A stretch of DNA of 64,000 bases from Patiria pectinifera. Lineage: Eukaryota > Echinodermata > Asteroidea > Valvatida > Asterinidae. Under the pieces are notes generated by a model. It ran no database searches, was not told where the DNA came from, and saw only the letters and a list, made by a program, of their open reading frames with translations. Positions 19,653 to 30,600 of the stretch are shown here, piece by piece (position 1 is the first letter of the stretch; each line of letters starts with the position of its first letter). The DNA is taken from contig CM057146.1 of the NCBI GenBank assembly GCA_029964075.1, forward strand, positions 6,157,501 through 6,221,500. The letters run 5' to 3'. The position numbers were made by a program, and so were the translations under genes.

Positions 19653-22600
19653 ATGGGTGACAAACTGAACGAGGAAGATGGAAAGCAACAGGAAAAGAGA
19701 CTTTTCACCATACCCAGTGCAAAAGATATCGCCAGGTTAGAGCATGGGAAATCAAAGGTAGGCCCTCAACCTATTTTGGGGGGTCAAAATGTAGCTGACA
19801 CGGTCACACGGTACCGCCAGCTAGCACCCGTTTTCAGGTTTTGATAACACGGCACAGTGCACACACAAAATGTGATGTAGAGGGTGTGACTTGGGGGAGG
19901 GGGGGGGGGTGGTTCCGGGCGCAAGCATATTAGAGATTTGGTAGCCTCTAAACCTATAAGAAGTATACCAATCTGAAGCTGAGATTCTAATTGTGTGATT
20001 CAATGCTTAAAATATCAATTTGAACAACATCTAATTGATATAAAATTTATCATTTCAATTTCTGTTTCACATCAAAATCATCTTTTCGGGCTTTGCGAGG
20101 TCACACCCATATGGCATGCACCGTGGCAATACTCGGCTAATATCTTCATCAATCACAGCTCTGAAGTTCCTTCTTTCTCATTATCATTTCTAATAAGCAT
20201 TCTTATTGGCCGATTTTCTAATATTTGTGAGCTCGAAAAGAGACCCTTTTTAAGCCTAGTTAATACCATTGTTTACATTGTATTTAAAATGCATTATTTC
20301 TTATGATTTTTCAACAAGACATGCAAAATAAAACAATTTGAAGATGATATATAGTAAAGAAACAAAAAGAACGATAAAAAATGGAAGTCAAGCCTCTGTC
20401 CTTTAATTAACACAAACAAATTTAATCATCACAATTTGATGTTTATTGATTGATTTTCCATCATACGGATATCGACCAGTATTGCGGTAACTTGAATTGC
20501 ATTAGTCACGGCTTTGTCTGGAGGCTTGTGTTTAAATATTGACAACCTCAGTCATTGTATTTCATCTTTCATTTTGTTTTTTTTCTGTTGTGACATTCAG
20601 GTGAAGTCGTACTTCAAAAGCCAGTTTGGAAAGAAACCCACCACTGCGCAGCCCAAGGACCAAGCAACCTCCAGCAATCGAACCAATGCAAGTTCCAGCT
20701 CCACATCAACACTAAGAAATCCGCCGAATTCCAAAGTAGCATCCACTTCATCGGACAGTAGAATCCCTAATGTTACCAGCACAGGAGCAGTTGAAAGAAC
20801 CGGTAAAACTGTTGGTGATGCTGGCACTAATGGAAGGACTAGTGGCCTGTCTACTGCAGGTGACCCAAAGGTCAGCACCTCATCTGCATATCCTGGTACA
20901 GAACCGAGTACCTGCGGTATGCCCGACGGGGCCGGGGTTGGAACGAAAAGGAAAATAGGGTCGACATTCGCTGACAAGTTTTCTGCATTGAGGGAAGGAG
21001 CGGACTACGAGGAGCCGCAGCTGAAGAGGTTAGTACCAGGGTTCAATTTCATGAACCTGCTAAATGCAGGAATTTGCTAAGAACAGGTAACAATTGCTTA
21101 GCAAAGACTGGGTACCAGCCAAAATGCCATGTGTTTGAAATTGCGTGTGGCTGGTTTTATGCGGACTCCTGCTTACCACATAATTTGGCTAAGCAGTATT
21201 ACCAGACTGGGACCTTGAATGCAGAAAAACATGCCAAACAAAATCAGACCAACTTTACTCACTCTTTATTTGGAAAGATTCCCATATCTGGCCATCACTA
21301 ATTTTTCCCTTGAGTGACCTATCAGCCATCAGAAAGTGATAATACGTTGTAAAAAGTCAAATTTAGCAGGGAAAATATTGAAGTATTTACTGAGAAAACA
21401 CTTAAAAACTTTCAGACCCGTCTCAAACGATTTGTACACATGGTGAAAGTGATGGCCAGATATGGGAATATTTCCCTTTATTTTTAGCCAACAAAGTTCT
21501 CCACAATTTTCACGGGGCAAAGACGAGGTCCTCATTATTTCAAGACTTTTGGCATGTTCTTGGGAACTATGCCAAATTTTGTGGGTCGAATCTAGTGACC
21601 TCACTTTTGCTTTTGACCTCAACGAATGAACTGTACTGATGAGGATTGATGCAATCATATGTTTACTGCCTTGAATCCAGTCTAACCATTCAACTAATAA
21701 AAAGTTGTCTTAATTGTTTGTTTTTTCTTCCAAAAAATAAATGCAGAGCAGCAGTCTCGACTGCAGTAGTTGCAGCACCCATCGTGACAAGCGCTAAGGC
21801 ACCGTCGGGAGCAAATACCATCGTCGTCAACACAAGACAGGTAGGTGTCATCAGGTGCACCAAGAAGTGACAAATACCATTCTTTTGACATGCCACAGAG
21901 TGAGAGATCATCAGTAGACATTTTACACACGGTACATCACTTTGTGGTGCAGCAGCTATCTCAGACTGGGACCTTTAAGTGCTCAAAACGATGCAAAAGA
22001 AGATCAGGCCAACTTTACTCACTCTTTAGCCAGCAAATTTCTCCAAAACTTTTATTGGGCAAAGAAAAGGTCCTCAGTATTTCAGGACTTTCGGCATGTT
22101 CTTGAAAACTATGCCAAATTTTTCAATCGTGGTCAATTCAATTTTTAAAGGAGACTTTTCTACAATATTTGGCAGTGGCTTGCACATGAGAAGGAAGTCA
22201 AGTGATTTCAAAATGAGGCTAAAGACTAGACTTGTACATGTCTATCCATGGTCCATGTTTGAAAAGACTGACTTTTTCATTCATTGTCATTAGTCTGGTG
22301 CCTGACTATGGAGAAATGTGTAGAAATAGTGACCTAGTACCCGACATCCTAGATATTTTTGTGGCACAGTCACTTGACAGTTGATTGATGCAGCACTGAA
22401 GAGTTGTTGGACTGGTTGTTTCAGATGCCAGTCTATTTTCTTGTATTGCATGTTTTCAACACCTTAAGTTTTGGGACTCTCATACACAGTATTGAGAGTC
22501 CCAAAATTTTGGACTACAGTTATCCATGATACCACGCGTCATGGTGCGAGTGACAATGTGGATAGACCTGCAAGAAACTTTGTGATTGACCTCTCTTTTT

Positions 22601-25600
22601 GTGTGTTTGCTAAGTATTTTGCTAAGTGCTAAACCTCACAAGTCCTCTCGATGGTGATGGCTCTACTGTACCTTCTTAATTATTCATATTCATATTCATA
22701 TTTTTGTATTCGTCATGCAAGTTAAAAACAGACATGAAATTCTTGTCCTGGTGTAAAATCATAGAGTAAAAGCAATAAAAACAGCAATCAACATTTAAGC
22801 TTTTTCCCTATAACTCTTGTTGGTTTTGGAGAATCCAAGAGGATTAAGGTTAAAGGATTAATCGTCAAGAACCTAGTACTAGTTTCAAACTTATTCATAT
22901 GAGGAGACACTTTTTGTGAGGAATTATTTAGCTTTTATGTTCGTTGACTTGATTGGGAAGTATTGCGTGTGATATTTTGCTGTTTTGTTCCTGTCCGTCG
23001 GTCTAAACCAAGAACAGTGGTGACAATGACTCCACTATCACTAATTCTGAATCAGAGTTGATTTCTTTGTCATTGTTTTCCAGAAAGGGAATCCCATTCT
23101 TAAGCACATCCGAAATATCCCTTGGGAGTTTGGGGACATCGTCCCCGACTATGTCATGGGAAGGACTGCCTGTGCACTGTATTTAAGGTAAGAATGGTTG
23201 ACTTAATGTAGCCTTTGGCATATACAGTCCTTCTGATTTGGAAATCACAGGCGTGTGGAAAAAGGCACACCTGGATTTTTCTAGGCGTTAGGCGTGTGAT
23301 TCTGTGGTCCAAGCGAGAACTGAACAATCTGGTGTACATGTATGTCTTTATAATATTCATCTTGGTTTATGGTAAAGACATTTTCTCTTCATCAACATAC
23401 ATTTTTTTCACAAATTATGCATAATTATGCTGTAAATGTATGACGAGGTGTGTGGTAAGAGGGATTCAGGCGTGTGATTATTCGCACTTTTCAGGAAGCT
23501 TTTAGGCGTGTGATGGCGTGGGGGTGCGATCACACGCCTCAAATCAGGAGGACTGCATATAGTACAATTTCAGTGATATGTGGGACTCGTGGAAAGTGTG
23601 TTTTTTAGAGTCCCAAAATTTATATTCTGTTGCCATCAAACTGCTGTTACAAAAAGTTGGACGTGCGTACTTTTCTGCACATTGGTTGGATTAGTTTTGT
23701 TTGTTCAAGTTTTCACTTAAAAAAATATGGGCTCAAATTACACTTAACTATGTGTGCATTTTGTGCATTGTGGATGCTTCTAGGGACTTGAAAATCATAC
23801 CTGTTTTTAACTTCGATTCAAAATTTTCTTTTCCTCTCGGTAGCTTGAGGTATCACCACCTGAACCCAAACTACATCCACGACAGACTGAAGGACCTCGG
23901 TCACCAGTACGAACTCAGGGTGCTGCTTGTACAGGTCGATGTGGTGAGTTGCGAGACGTGGTGTGTTGTAGTCCATCACAAGGCCTGTCGTAGCTGATGA
24001 ATCACCAGTCAATTTACTAGTCAAGTCACAAATTAAAGTAATTTTTTTCAAATTTCTCTGTGGTCTGTCAATTCTAGAAAGATCCTCACCACTCTGTGAA
24101 GGAATTGGCTCGCATGGCCTTACTGGCGGATTGCACTCTTATACTTGCATGGAGGTAACTTCACTCAGTTCTCACTTTATTTTTAATACACAATTAACAT
24201 TTTTACCTGGTTTTTAAAAATTATTTTATGCATGTATGGAAGTTGTGGCGCAATAACAGTGTCATGTTCTGTGTATTAAAATTCATGCCGGGGGCCCACA
24301 AAATCTAGAATAAAGAATGGCCAATTAAAGAAAATACAGTTTTGAAAATAGTCCGATAACTCTTGTTTACATGTGCATGTATGTTCTTGACTGTAGTGCT
24401 GAGGAGGCAGGCCGATACTTAGAAACCTACAAGTCATATGAGAACAAGTCTGCAGATGCTCTGAAGGAAAAGATAGAAACGGATTATCTGTCAAAGGTAA
24501 GGTCAGAAAAAAGTTATACTTGCACTTAACAAGACCCTTGCTCTCTGAGTTGTACCATGTTTTTGCTAAGCAAGTTTGACTACTAGGCAGAAATCAGCAG
24601 GGAACCAGTAACAGCAACATACAATCACCAGATATTTTGGCTGGTACCCGAATGTACTAAGCAAATCTTTTTGTGCTCAGCTAATATGCATGAGTGGCAG
24701 CTATGAGTCCCCCACTCATGAGCTTTCACAGTGTTTGTAATATCATGGCTCTGAAGGGGAAACCTATATGTATTCTATTAACCATAACTCTCACAGATCC
24801 TTTCAAAGTTCACCGCAAGATTTTTCTAAGATTTTGTAAGATTGAGGAAGGTACAGCCCAGTCACTGTTACTTCACTCATTACTCTCTGTACTGCCTCAC
24901 AGCCCCCTGCTTGTTACTCCTTATACCACCCCAGGACTCTATGGTATTATGAATGCATCAAGGATTGATCACAGTGTAGTACAATGTAATACATGTGCTA
25001 ATGGGAACGGGTCCATGATATCCCTTGAAAGTTGCAGTACTACGACTGTGCCTTTGGTTTCATGATAAGTGGAGGAGTTTCGAGGATTCAGAAAGATTTC
25101 TTGCAAATACGTGGGATGTTAAAGTGAGTACCTTGCTATCACTTGTTCGTCTTCCTCTACAATTATTACCTAGGTGACAGATGTTCTAAGCACAGTCAGA
25201 TCAGTTAACAAGACAGATGTTGTCACTCTGGTCTCAACATTTGGGGTGAGTCTTTATGTGCAGATACAGAATAGGCAAACTACACTATCAGCAGCCGTAT
25301 ATTGGTTGGCAGAGTGTGTACAATAGAGAAGGATTTGTGCGAGAAATATGTGTAAGAGATCAAGTTAGTTTTGAATGATGATTTTTTTTTTTCGCGGCCA
25401 CGGCAACCTATTACTATTTATAAGATGGAATTGTTACGCAATCAAGCGATGGAATTGTTACGCAATCAAGCATGCATTGCGCAGTGTTGAAAATGTTCCA
25501 AACACACGCTTTGTTGCTCGAAATGTGTTCAGTATACGACGCAGCCGATGCGCCTTATGCAAGTTGACGCTCAAAATGCCAATGCACGTGGATGGTCTGT

Positions 25601-26843
25601 AGGAAATGACGCCATTTGAAAGAGACCTGGGTTTTGCCTTCACCAACATAAACATGGCTCATTCACTCAGTGGTGTCTGAGATCTTTCCAAGAAAAATTT
25701 CACAAGCTTTCTTCGGTGGGACTCGAACCCACCACCTCCTGCTAAGTTAATTTTATTGACATTTTTTTCCAGACATTTGACAAGATCCTTGCAGCATCGA
25801 AGGAGGACCTGTACCTGTGCCCTGGATTTGGACCGCAGAAAGTAAGGAAGGTTTTGGAGGAAGTTTTATTTATTTTGGAATAAAGATTTGACGTGGTTGG
25901 TCTTTGATTAATTTGTTTCATTTAATAAGTCTTCAAGACAGTTCTGGCCCTGTGAAGATCCTGCAAAAGTGTTGTAGTCAAGTGCCTCATAAGTCAAGTC
26001 ACTACGTACATGTATTCAGATTAACTGTGATAAAGACAATCTTTAGTTATTGTTCATCCGGTGTTAATTGTGACTTGTAAAATGGTCACATTGCGGCAGC
26101 AACAAATTATTTACAAATGTAAAGGGTCCATGAAGAGACTTTTTCTTAGGAACACATTTTGTGCAACTTCTTACTCCTCTTAAATGTGTGGAACTATTTG
26201 ACATACCTTTTTGGTTAATTGTATTGAAAAGTGCACTTCTTTAGACAATTAATACTGTCCATGCTTTTCCAGACGAGGGTGCTGTTGCTGTGATGTCATT
26301 TCAGGAAGACACTGTTCAGTTTATAGGTTTTCTGTTCAAATTATGAATCCAAAAATTTGCTCAATGAAAACATTTGTGAGAAAAGTTTGCTCATTGGCTT
26401 ACTGCCATGTACTGACACAACAAAGAAAATAAAATCTACAACAGCAAAGTATCCAAACTTCTGGCACTTTTTGGTACGAAAATAGCTGGAACATTTGGGT
26501 TTCTCTGAAGTGACATCACAATTTTGCTCGTATATACGAAATTCGCATTGGCATCAAAATAAAAAAAGGAACCAAAATACCCTTGAAAATGGCAAAATGA
26601 AAATTGAAAATAGCGTTACATGGGACGCAAGGTGCGTTTTCAAGGATTGCATTAAAAAAAAATGCATTACACGGGCCCTGTGGCTAACAATTCATCGCTT
26701 TCTGTTTCTAGGCACAGCGGTTGTACGATGTGCTTCACGAGCCCTTTTTGAAGACGACCAGGATTGAACGGAAGACTGCCACCAAAGATACTGCAGCCGC
26801 TACAACACAAGCTGAAGTGCCGGCAACATCAGAACCAGATTGA
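19653..26843 (+). CDS. ERCC1: DNA excision repair protein ERCC1, complete, 10 coding exons
   Basis: Non-catalytic partner of the XPF nuclease in nucleotide excision and crosslink repair. Exons: 19653-19757, 20601-21028, 21747-21840, 23084-23187, 23844-23943, 24078-24154, 24397-24496, 25174-25245, 25773-25841, 26712-26843; 426 aa against 297 in human. Residues 1-200 are a low-complexity Ser/Thr linker, most of it in one exon. The central nuclease-like domain starts [18 protein letters not shown] at residue 210; by comparison with human, the XPA-contact residues Asn110, Ser142, Tyr145 and Tyr152 are kept (here N212, S244, Y247, Y254). The tandem helix-hairpin-helix domain ends [19 protein letters not shown], followed by PFLK with the Phe that anchors XPF. 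A 29-residue tail beyond that point is absent in human ERCC1. The start is supported by [10 protein letters not shown], which resembles the human N-terminus. Confidence 0.96.
21930..22524 (+). repeat. Dispersed long repeat, copy 1
   Basis: About 590 bp colinear with 33985-34539 (landmarks TTAGCCAGCAAATTTCTCC, CACATGAGA, TAGTCTGGTG). It ends in a palindrome, GGGACTCTCATACACAGTAT then TGAGAGTCCC. Parts of the same sequence, rearranged, occupy 21190-21640, including an inverted pair around CCCATATCTGGCCATCACT. Non-coding, in ERCC1 intron 3. Confidence 0.6.
23219..23563. mobile_element. MITE with iterated GGCGTGTGATT motif
   Basis: Inverted termini CATATACAGTCCTTCTGATT and AATCAGGAGGACTGCATATAG. 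Inside, AGGCGTGTG recurs about four times and appears in reverse (CACACGCC) next to the right end. Begins 31 bp after ERCC1 exon 4. Confidence 0.55.
25680..25745 (-). repeat. tRNA-derived SINE fragment
   Basis: Minus strand reads GGTGGGTTCGAGTCCCACC, a B-box stem-loop as in a tRNA T arm, followed by GAAGAAAGC. Related to 15170-15230 and 43225-43330. Lies just upstream of ERCC1 exon 9. Confidence 0.4.
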
Positions 26844-26864
26844 TAAGACAGTAAAATTGCTCGA

Positions 26865-26870
26865 AATAAA
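26865..26870 (+). terminator. ERCC1 polyadenylation signal
   Basis: AATAAA 22 bp after the ERCC1 stop, followed by a T-rich stretch at about 26884-26910. The implied 3' UTR is very short. Confidence 0.6.
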
Positions 26871-27687
26871 CAATTTCAATACATTTTTATACTTTTTATT
26901 GGGAATTTTTTTTCCTGTATTGGTAGACAATAGCTTGAACTCCACTAGAGGGAATACCAGGCATGCAACTTGAAAGAAGGAAAAAACGAGGAAAATCCAA
27001 TCTTAACCAGACTTTGTACACTGTTTTTCAATTTTGAATGGCATAAGTGTGAAGGCAAAAACGAGGAAATCAGCGGATCCGAGGAAAATTTGCATGCCTC
27101 GAATACGCAGCATGCAAGCTTTGTAAGAAGAGCACGCTTGATTGGAAATGTTCAATCTCAATGCAACCATTCCAGTGAGAATACTTCATGACATGTATGT
27201 CACTGATTTTGTCCATTTTTATCGTCCATTTGGATAATACTGCAGTAGACTGTGGCCGAGGATAATTTGTCTCACTTTTAGGGCTTAACTGTTTTCCTTG
27301 CGTCTGGATAATAATTGAATGTTTTTGTTAGAACAGCTGATCAACATGAGTTGTGAGTTTCTATTTGGAGGGGGGGTCATTCACAATGCAGTTTACTCAC
27401 CAATTGATTTCCTCCAATTTATTTGACTGTCTGGAAAATTGTGTTGATACTTTTTTTTCTGATCATTTGCATTTAATCATAAATTTAAACAATGAATTTT
27501 TCCGGCAACACTTGCAGAAACTATTTGATATACATCATGTAGATGCCATATTATATAAACAGACCGAGATTGTTTGGAGTATCATCCAGACTGAAGATGG
27601 AAAATAAAAATATTTTATGAAAAGCATTCACATTGAATGACACCTTGGCGACTCAGTTCTTTGTCTTAAGATTGCCTTAAGAATTCC
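26871..27687. other. Convergent ERCC1/TSR3 intergenic region
   Basis: Between the two facing 3' ends. Holds one 6-10-bp-duplication MITE (26958-27100). A minus-strand AATAAA (plus TTTATT at 27418-27423) could terminate TSR3. A plus-strand ORF of 84 codons at 27353-27607 has no recognisable family and is not called. Confidence 0.5.
26958..27100 (+). mobile_element. CAGGCATGCAA MITE, copy A
   Basis: 143 bp, termini CAGGCATGCAAC and TTTGCATGCCTC, flanked by GAATAC on both sides (26952-26957, 27101-27106). Core motifs shared with three other copies: AACGAGGAAA, TTTTTCAATTT and ATCAGCGGATCCGAGGAAA. Confidence 0.8.
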
Positions 27688-30600
27688 TTAAGAAATATGC
27701 ACATTCTCTAATGATTCCTTCAACCCTTCTGTCCTCGGTTGCAACATCCCAATCTTGACACCCAGGTTGCTTCCCAGATCAGTTCTATCAACGACATTCT
27801 CAATTGGGCTTTCAGTTCTTACTTCTCCATCTAAGCTTTCCGTTTCAACTTTATTCAACTCACAAGCACGAGAGCTTTTCTCATATCCACTGGTAACCAT
27901 ATCTTGAGTTCTGCAGGTGTTCTTTGCATCAGAACTTTCTCCAATTGGGAGCAAGCTTTCAGCGGAACAATCTCCCTGAGGCACTTTATGTGTCTTCTCA
28001 GTATTATCATCTGATGCTTCTGCTTGATTCTTTTCTTCCGAATCTCCACTGTCATCATCATCATCATCATCACCTTCATCCCCATCTTCTCCACCATCTT
28101 CATTGTCCGTTGCATCCTGGCTGTCAGTTGCTACACCTGAAGCCTCTCCTTTAAGCATCTCATCTTTCAAATGATCATCATCATCATTGCCTTTGACATC
28201 ATCCCCACCTTCCGCAACATCCCCCTCATCCCCGATTTCATTTTCATCATCCTCATCGTCACTGTCGTCATCGTCATCCGAGTCGGGCATGTCGTACTGC
28301 GGTTGGCGGTTCAGGTTGCATGTTTCCTGCTCCATGTCGATATTCATCAGATCTAGAAGAAAGAGTCGGGTAGGGAATAGAAAATTCTAAAAGTCAGTGG
28401 ATATAAATGATTTCTGTTGCCTGCATTATTGTGGTTCAATGGTCCTGGCACTGTCTTTGTAAGAGAACTTCTGTTATGAAGAAAGTTCCAACAGCCCTAA
28501 CATTTTGATGCCATGCCTACTTATGGGGATGAGGGTACGTTATCCCCAGCTAGCTCCAGAAGAAAGCACACATGTAAACAGCAGGCAAGCAACTGGGAAT
28601 TTAGAAAAACGAGGAAACTCCAAACCACCAAAAACTTTGTAAAGTATTTTTCAATTTGTACTGGCATTCATGAGAAATAACAAACGAGGAAATCAGCGGA
28701 TCCGAGGAAATGTTGCATGCCTGATGTAAACAGACAGTGACACCATTACCTTTCACGATATTACTGATTACATTGTAATTAAAGACAAACAAATGTCACC
28801 CAAACTATACTAGAGGGATCAGGTGGCGTAGTGGTACTTTCCTCGCCTTCCACCGCTGTGACCCGGGTTCGAATGCCGCCTGGGCCAACGTGTGGATTGG
28901 GTTTTCAGTCCCTGCCTGATTCCGTGGGTTTTCCCTTGGAATATCATTCTCGGGATTTCCTCCCACCACTAAAAATGTAATTTCCTTCCTCATATTCTAC
29001 CAAGGAACCCCACTGAAAATAAGTCAAAAGAGTTTGGTGGGCTGTCCTGGCCAATTGCCGAATAAATAAATCTTGAAGACCACAACAGGCTTTTGCAGCA
29101 TCTTGATAGATTCGGGTCTGCAGCCAAGCCATGCAAGGCACCATTACTTCAAACAAGACTTGGTGCTGCAAGTTATTTGATGAACAAAGAATGTTCCATT
29201 AGGTTACCGTATACATGTTTAGTTAGATTTGTTTCCCCTGGGACTTATGGTTAATGGTGCTAGTGCCCTATCAGTCTCCCCACAGTTTGACTGGGTTTAG
29301 ACATTGCATCAGTTGCATCACTTGAGAAGGGAGAAGACATTAAGAGCACCCTCTGTTGGCAAGCACTTCCCAGGCTGAAGCCGAATTAGTCATCCTAATG
29401 AGACGTGTCCTGATTTGAACTAGAAAAAAGTGCACGGCAGGGAGTTTGTCTGAAGCAATGATGAGTTGCATCTGCATACAGCTGTAAACGCATGCACTTG
29501 TTCCTGACGTTTGTTGGAGTTGTGCCAATGCGTTGCGTGTGGGCTGCGTGGTAACGTTTTAAAAATAGATATGCTGCGAGCTGTTGGAACCATTAAAATG
29601 AACAAGGATGATGCACTCTGCTTACTGACTAGATTGACCTGAATAAAAACCAAATTAGAGGGCCCATAACAATCTGATCACGGCAGGACCTTTGCCCAAG
29701 TGACTATTGGAACTATGGTGAATTCGCTTTAACTTTTTTAAGATATCGCATAATTTTGATGACAGGAATGTAATTTGTGACAAGTATACAGTCTTCACTG
29801 ATATCAAATTTTCCATTCACAATTTACACCATTTATGAAACAATCTAATGACAAAATATTTCAGAGTAAACCTCTTTTCTAAGCGTGTATAAAAAGCAAC
29901 AACTACATTAATTATAGTAGCAAAAGTGTTGTTCATGCCTTAAGGGAATGTAAAGTGAGTTCGATGAAAACACTTTTGGCAAATTTGGTGATTACTTGCT
30001 AAGATGTCACAAATTCACGTGTCGGGCATGCAACTGGGAATTTAGAAAAAACGAGGAAACTCCAAACCACACAGGACTTTGTACAGTATTTTTCAATTTG
30101 TAATGGCATTCATGAGAAGCAAAAAGCGAGGAAATCAGCGGATCCGAGGAAAAGTTGCATTCCTGATGTGTGCTTTTGCTTTCGCGCCCGCATTTGCTTT
30201 TGCATTCACACACAGCAGGGATGTGGTCCAGTCCAGTCACAAATCCATCACAAGTCCAGTCACAAGTCCAGTCACAAGTCCAGTCACAAGTCCAGTCACA
30301 AGTCCAGTCACAAGTCCAGTCACAAGTCCAGTCACAAGTCCAGTCACAAGTCCAGTCACAAGTCCAGTCACAAGTCCAGTCACAAGTCCAGTCACAAGTC
30401 CAGTCACAAGTCCAGTCACAAGTCCAGTCACAAATCCAGTCGCAAGTCCAGTCGCAAGTCCAGTCGCAAGTCCAGTCGCAAGTCCAGTCGCAAGTCCAGT
30501 CGCAAGTCCAGTCTCAAGTCCAGTCGCAAGTCCAGTCACAAGCTCAGTCACAAGCTCAGTCACAAGACACAGTGGATGAACAATAAAAGAAATGCCTTTG

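Noticed and set aside
24694-25065. Plus-strand ORF of 123 codons in ERCC1 intron 7
   Set aside because: Low complexity, no homology noticed, and ERCC1 exons 7 and 8 join in phase without it.
30229-30567. CRISPR-like array
   Set aside because: Units are contiguous 12-bp repeats with no spacers, in a eukaryotic intron.
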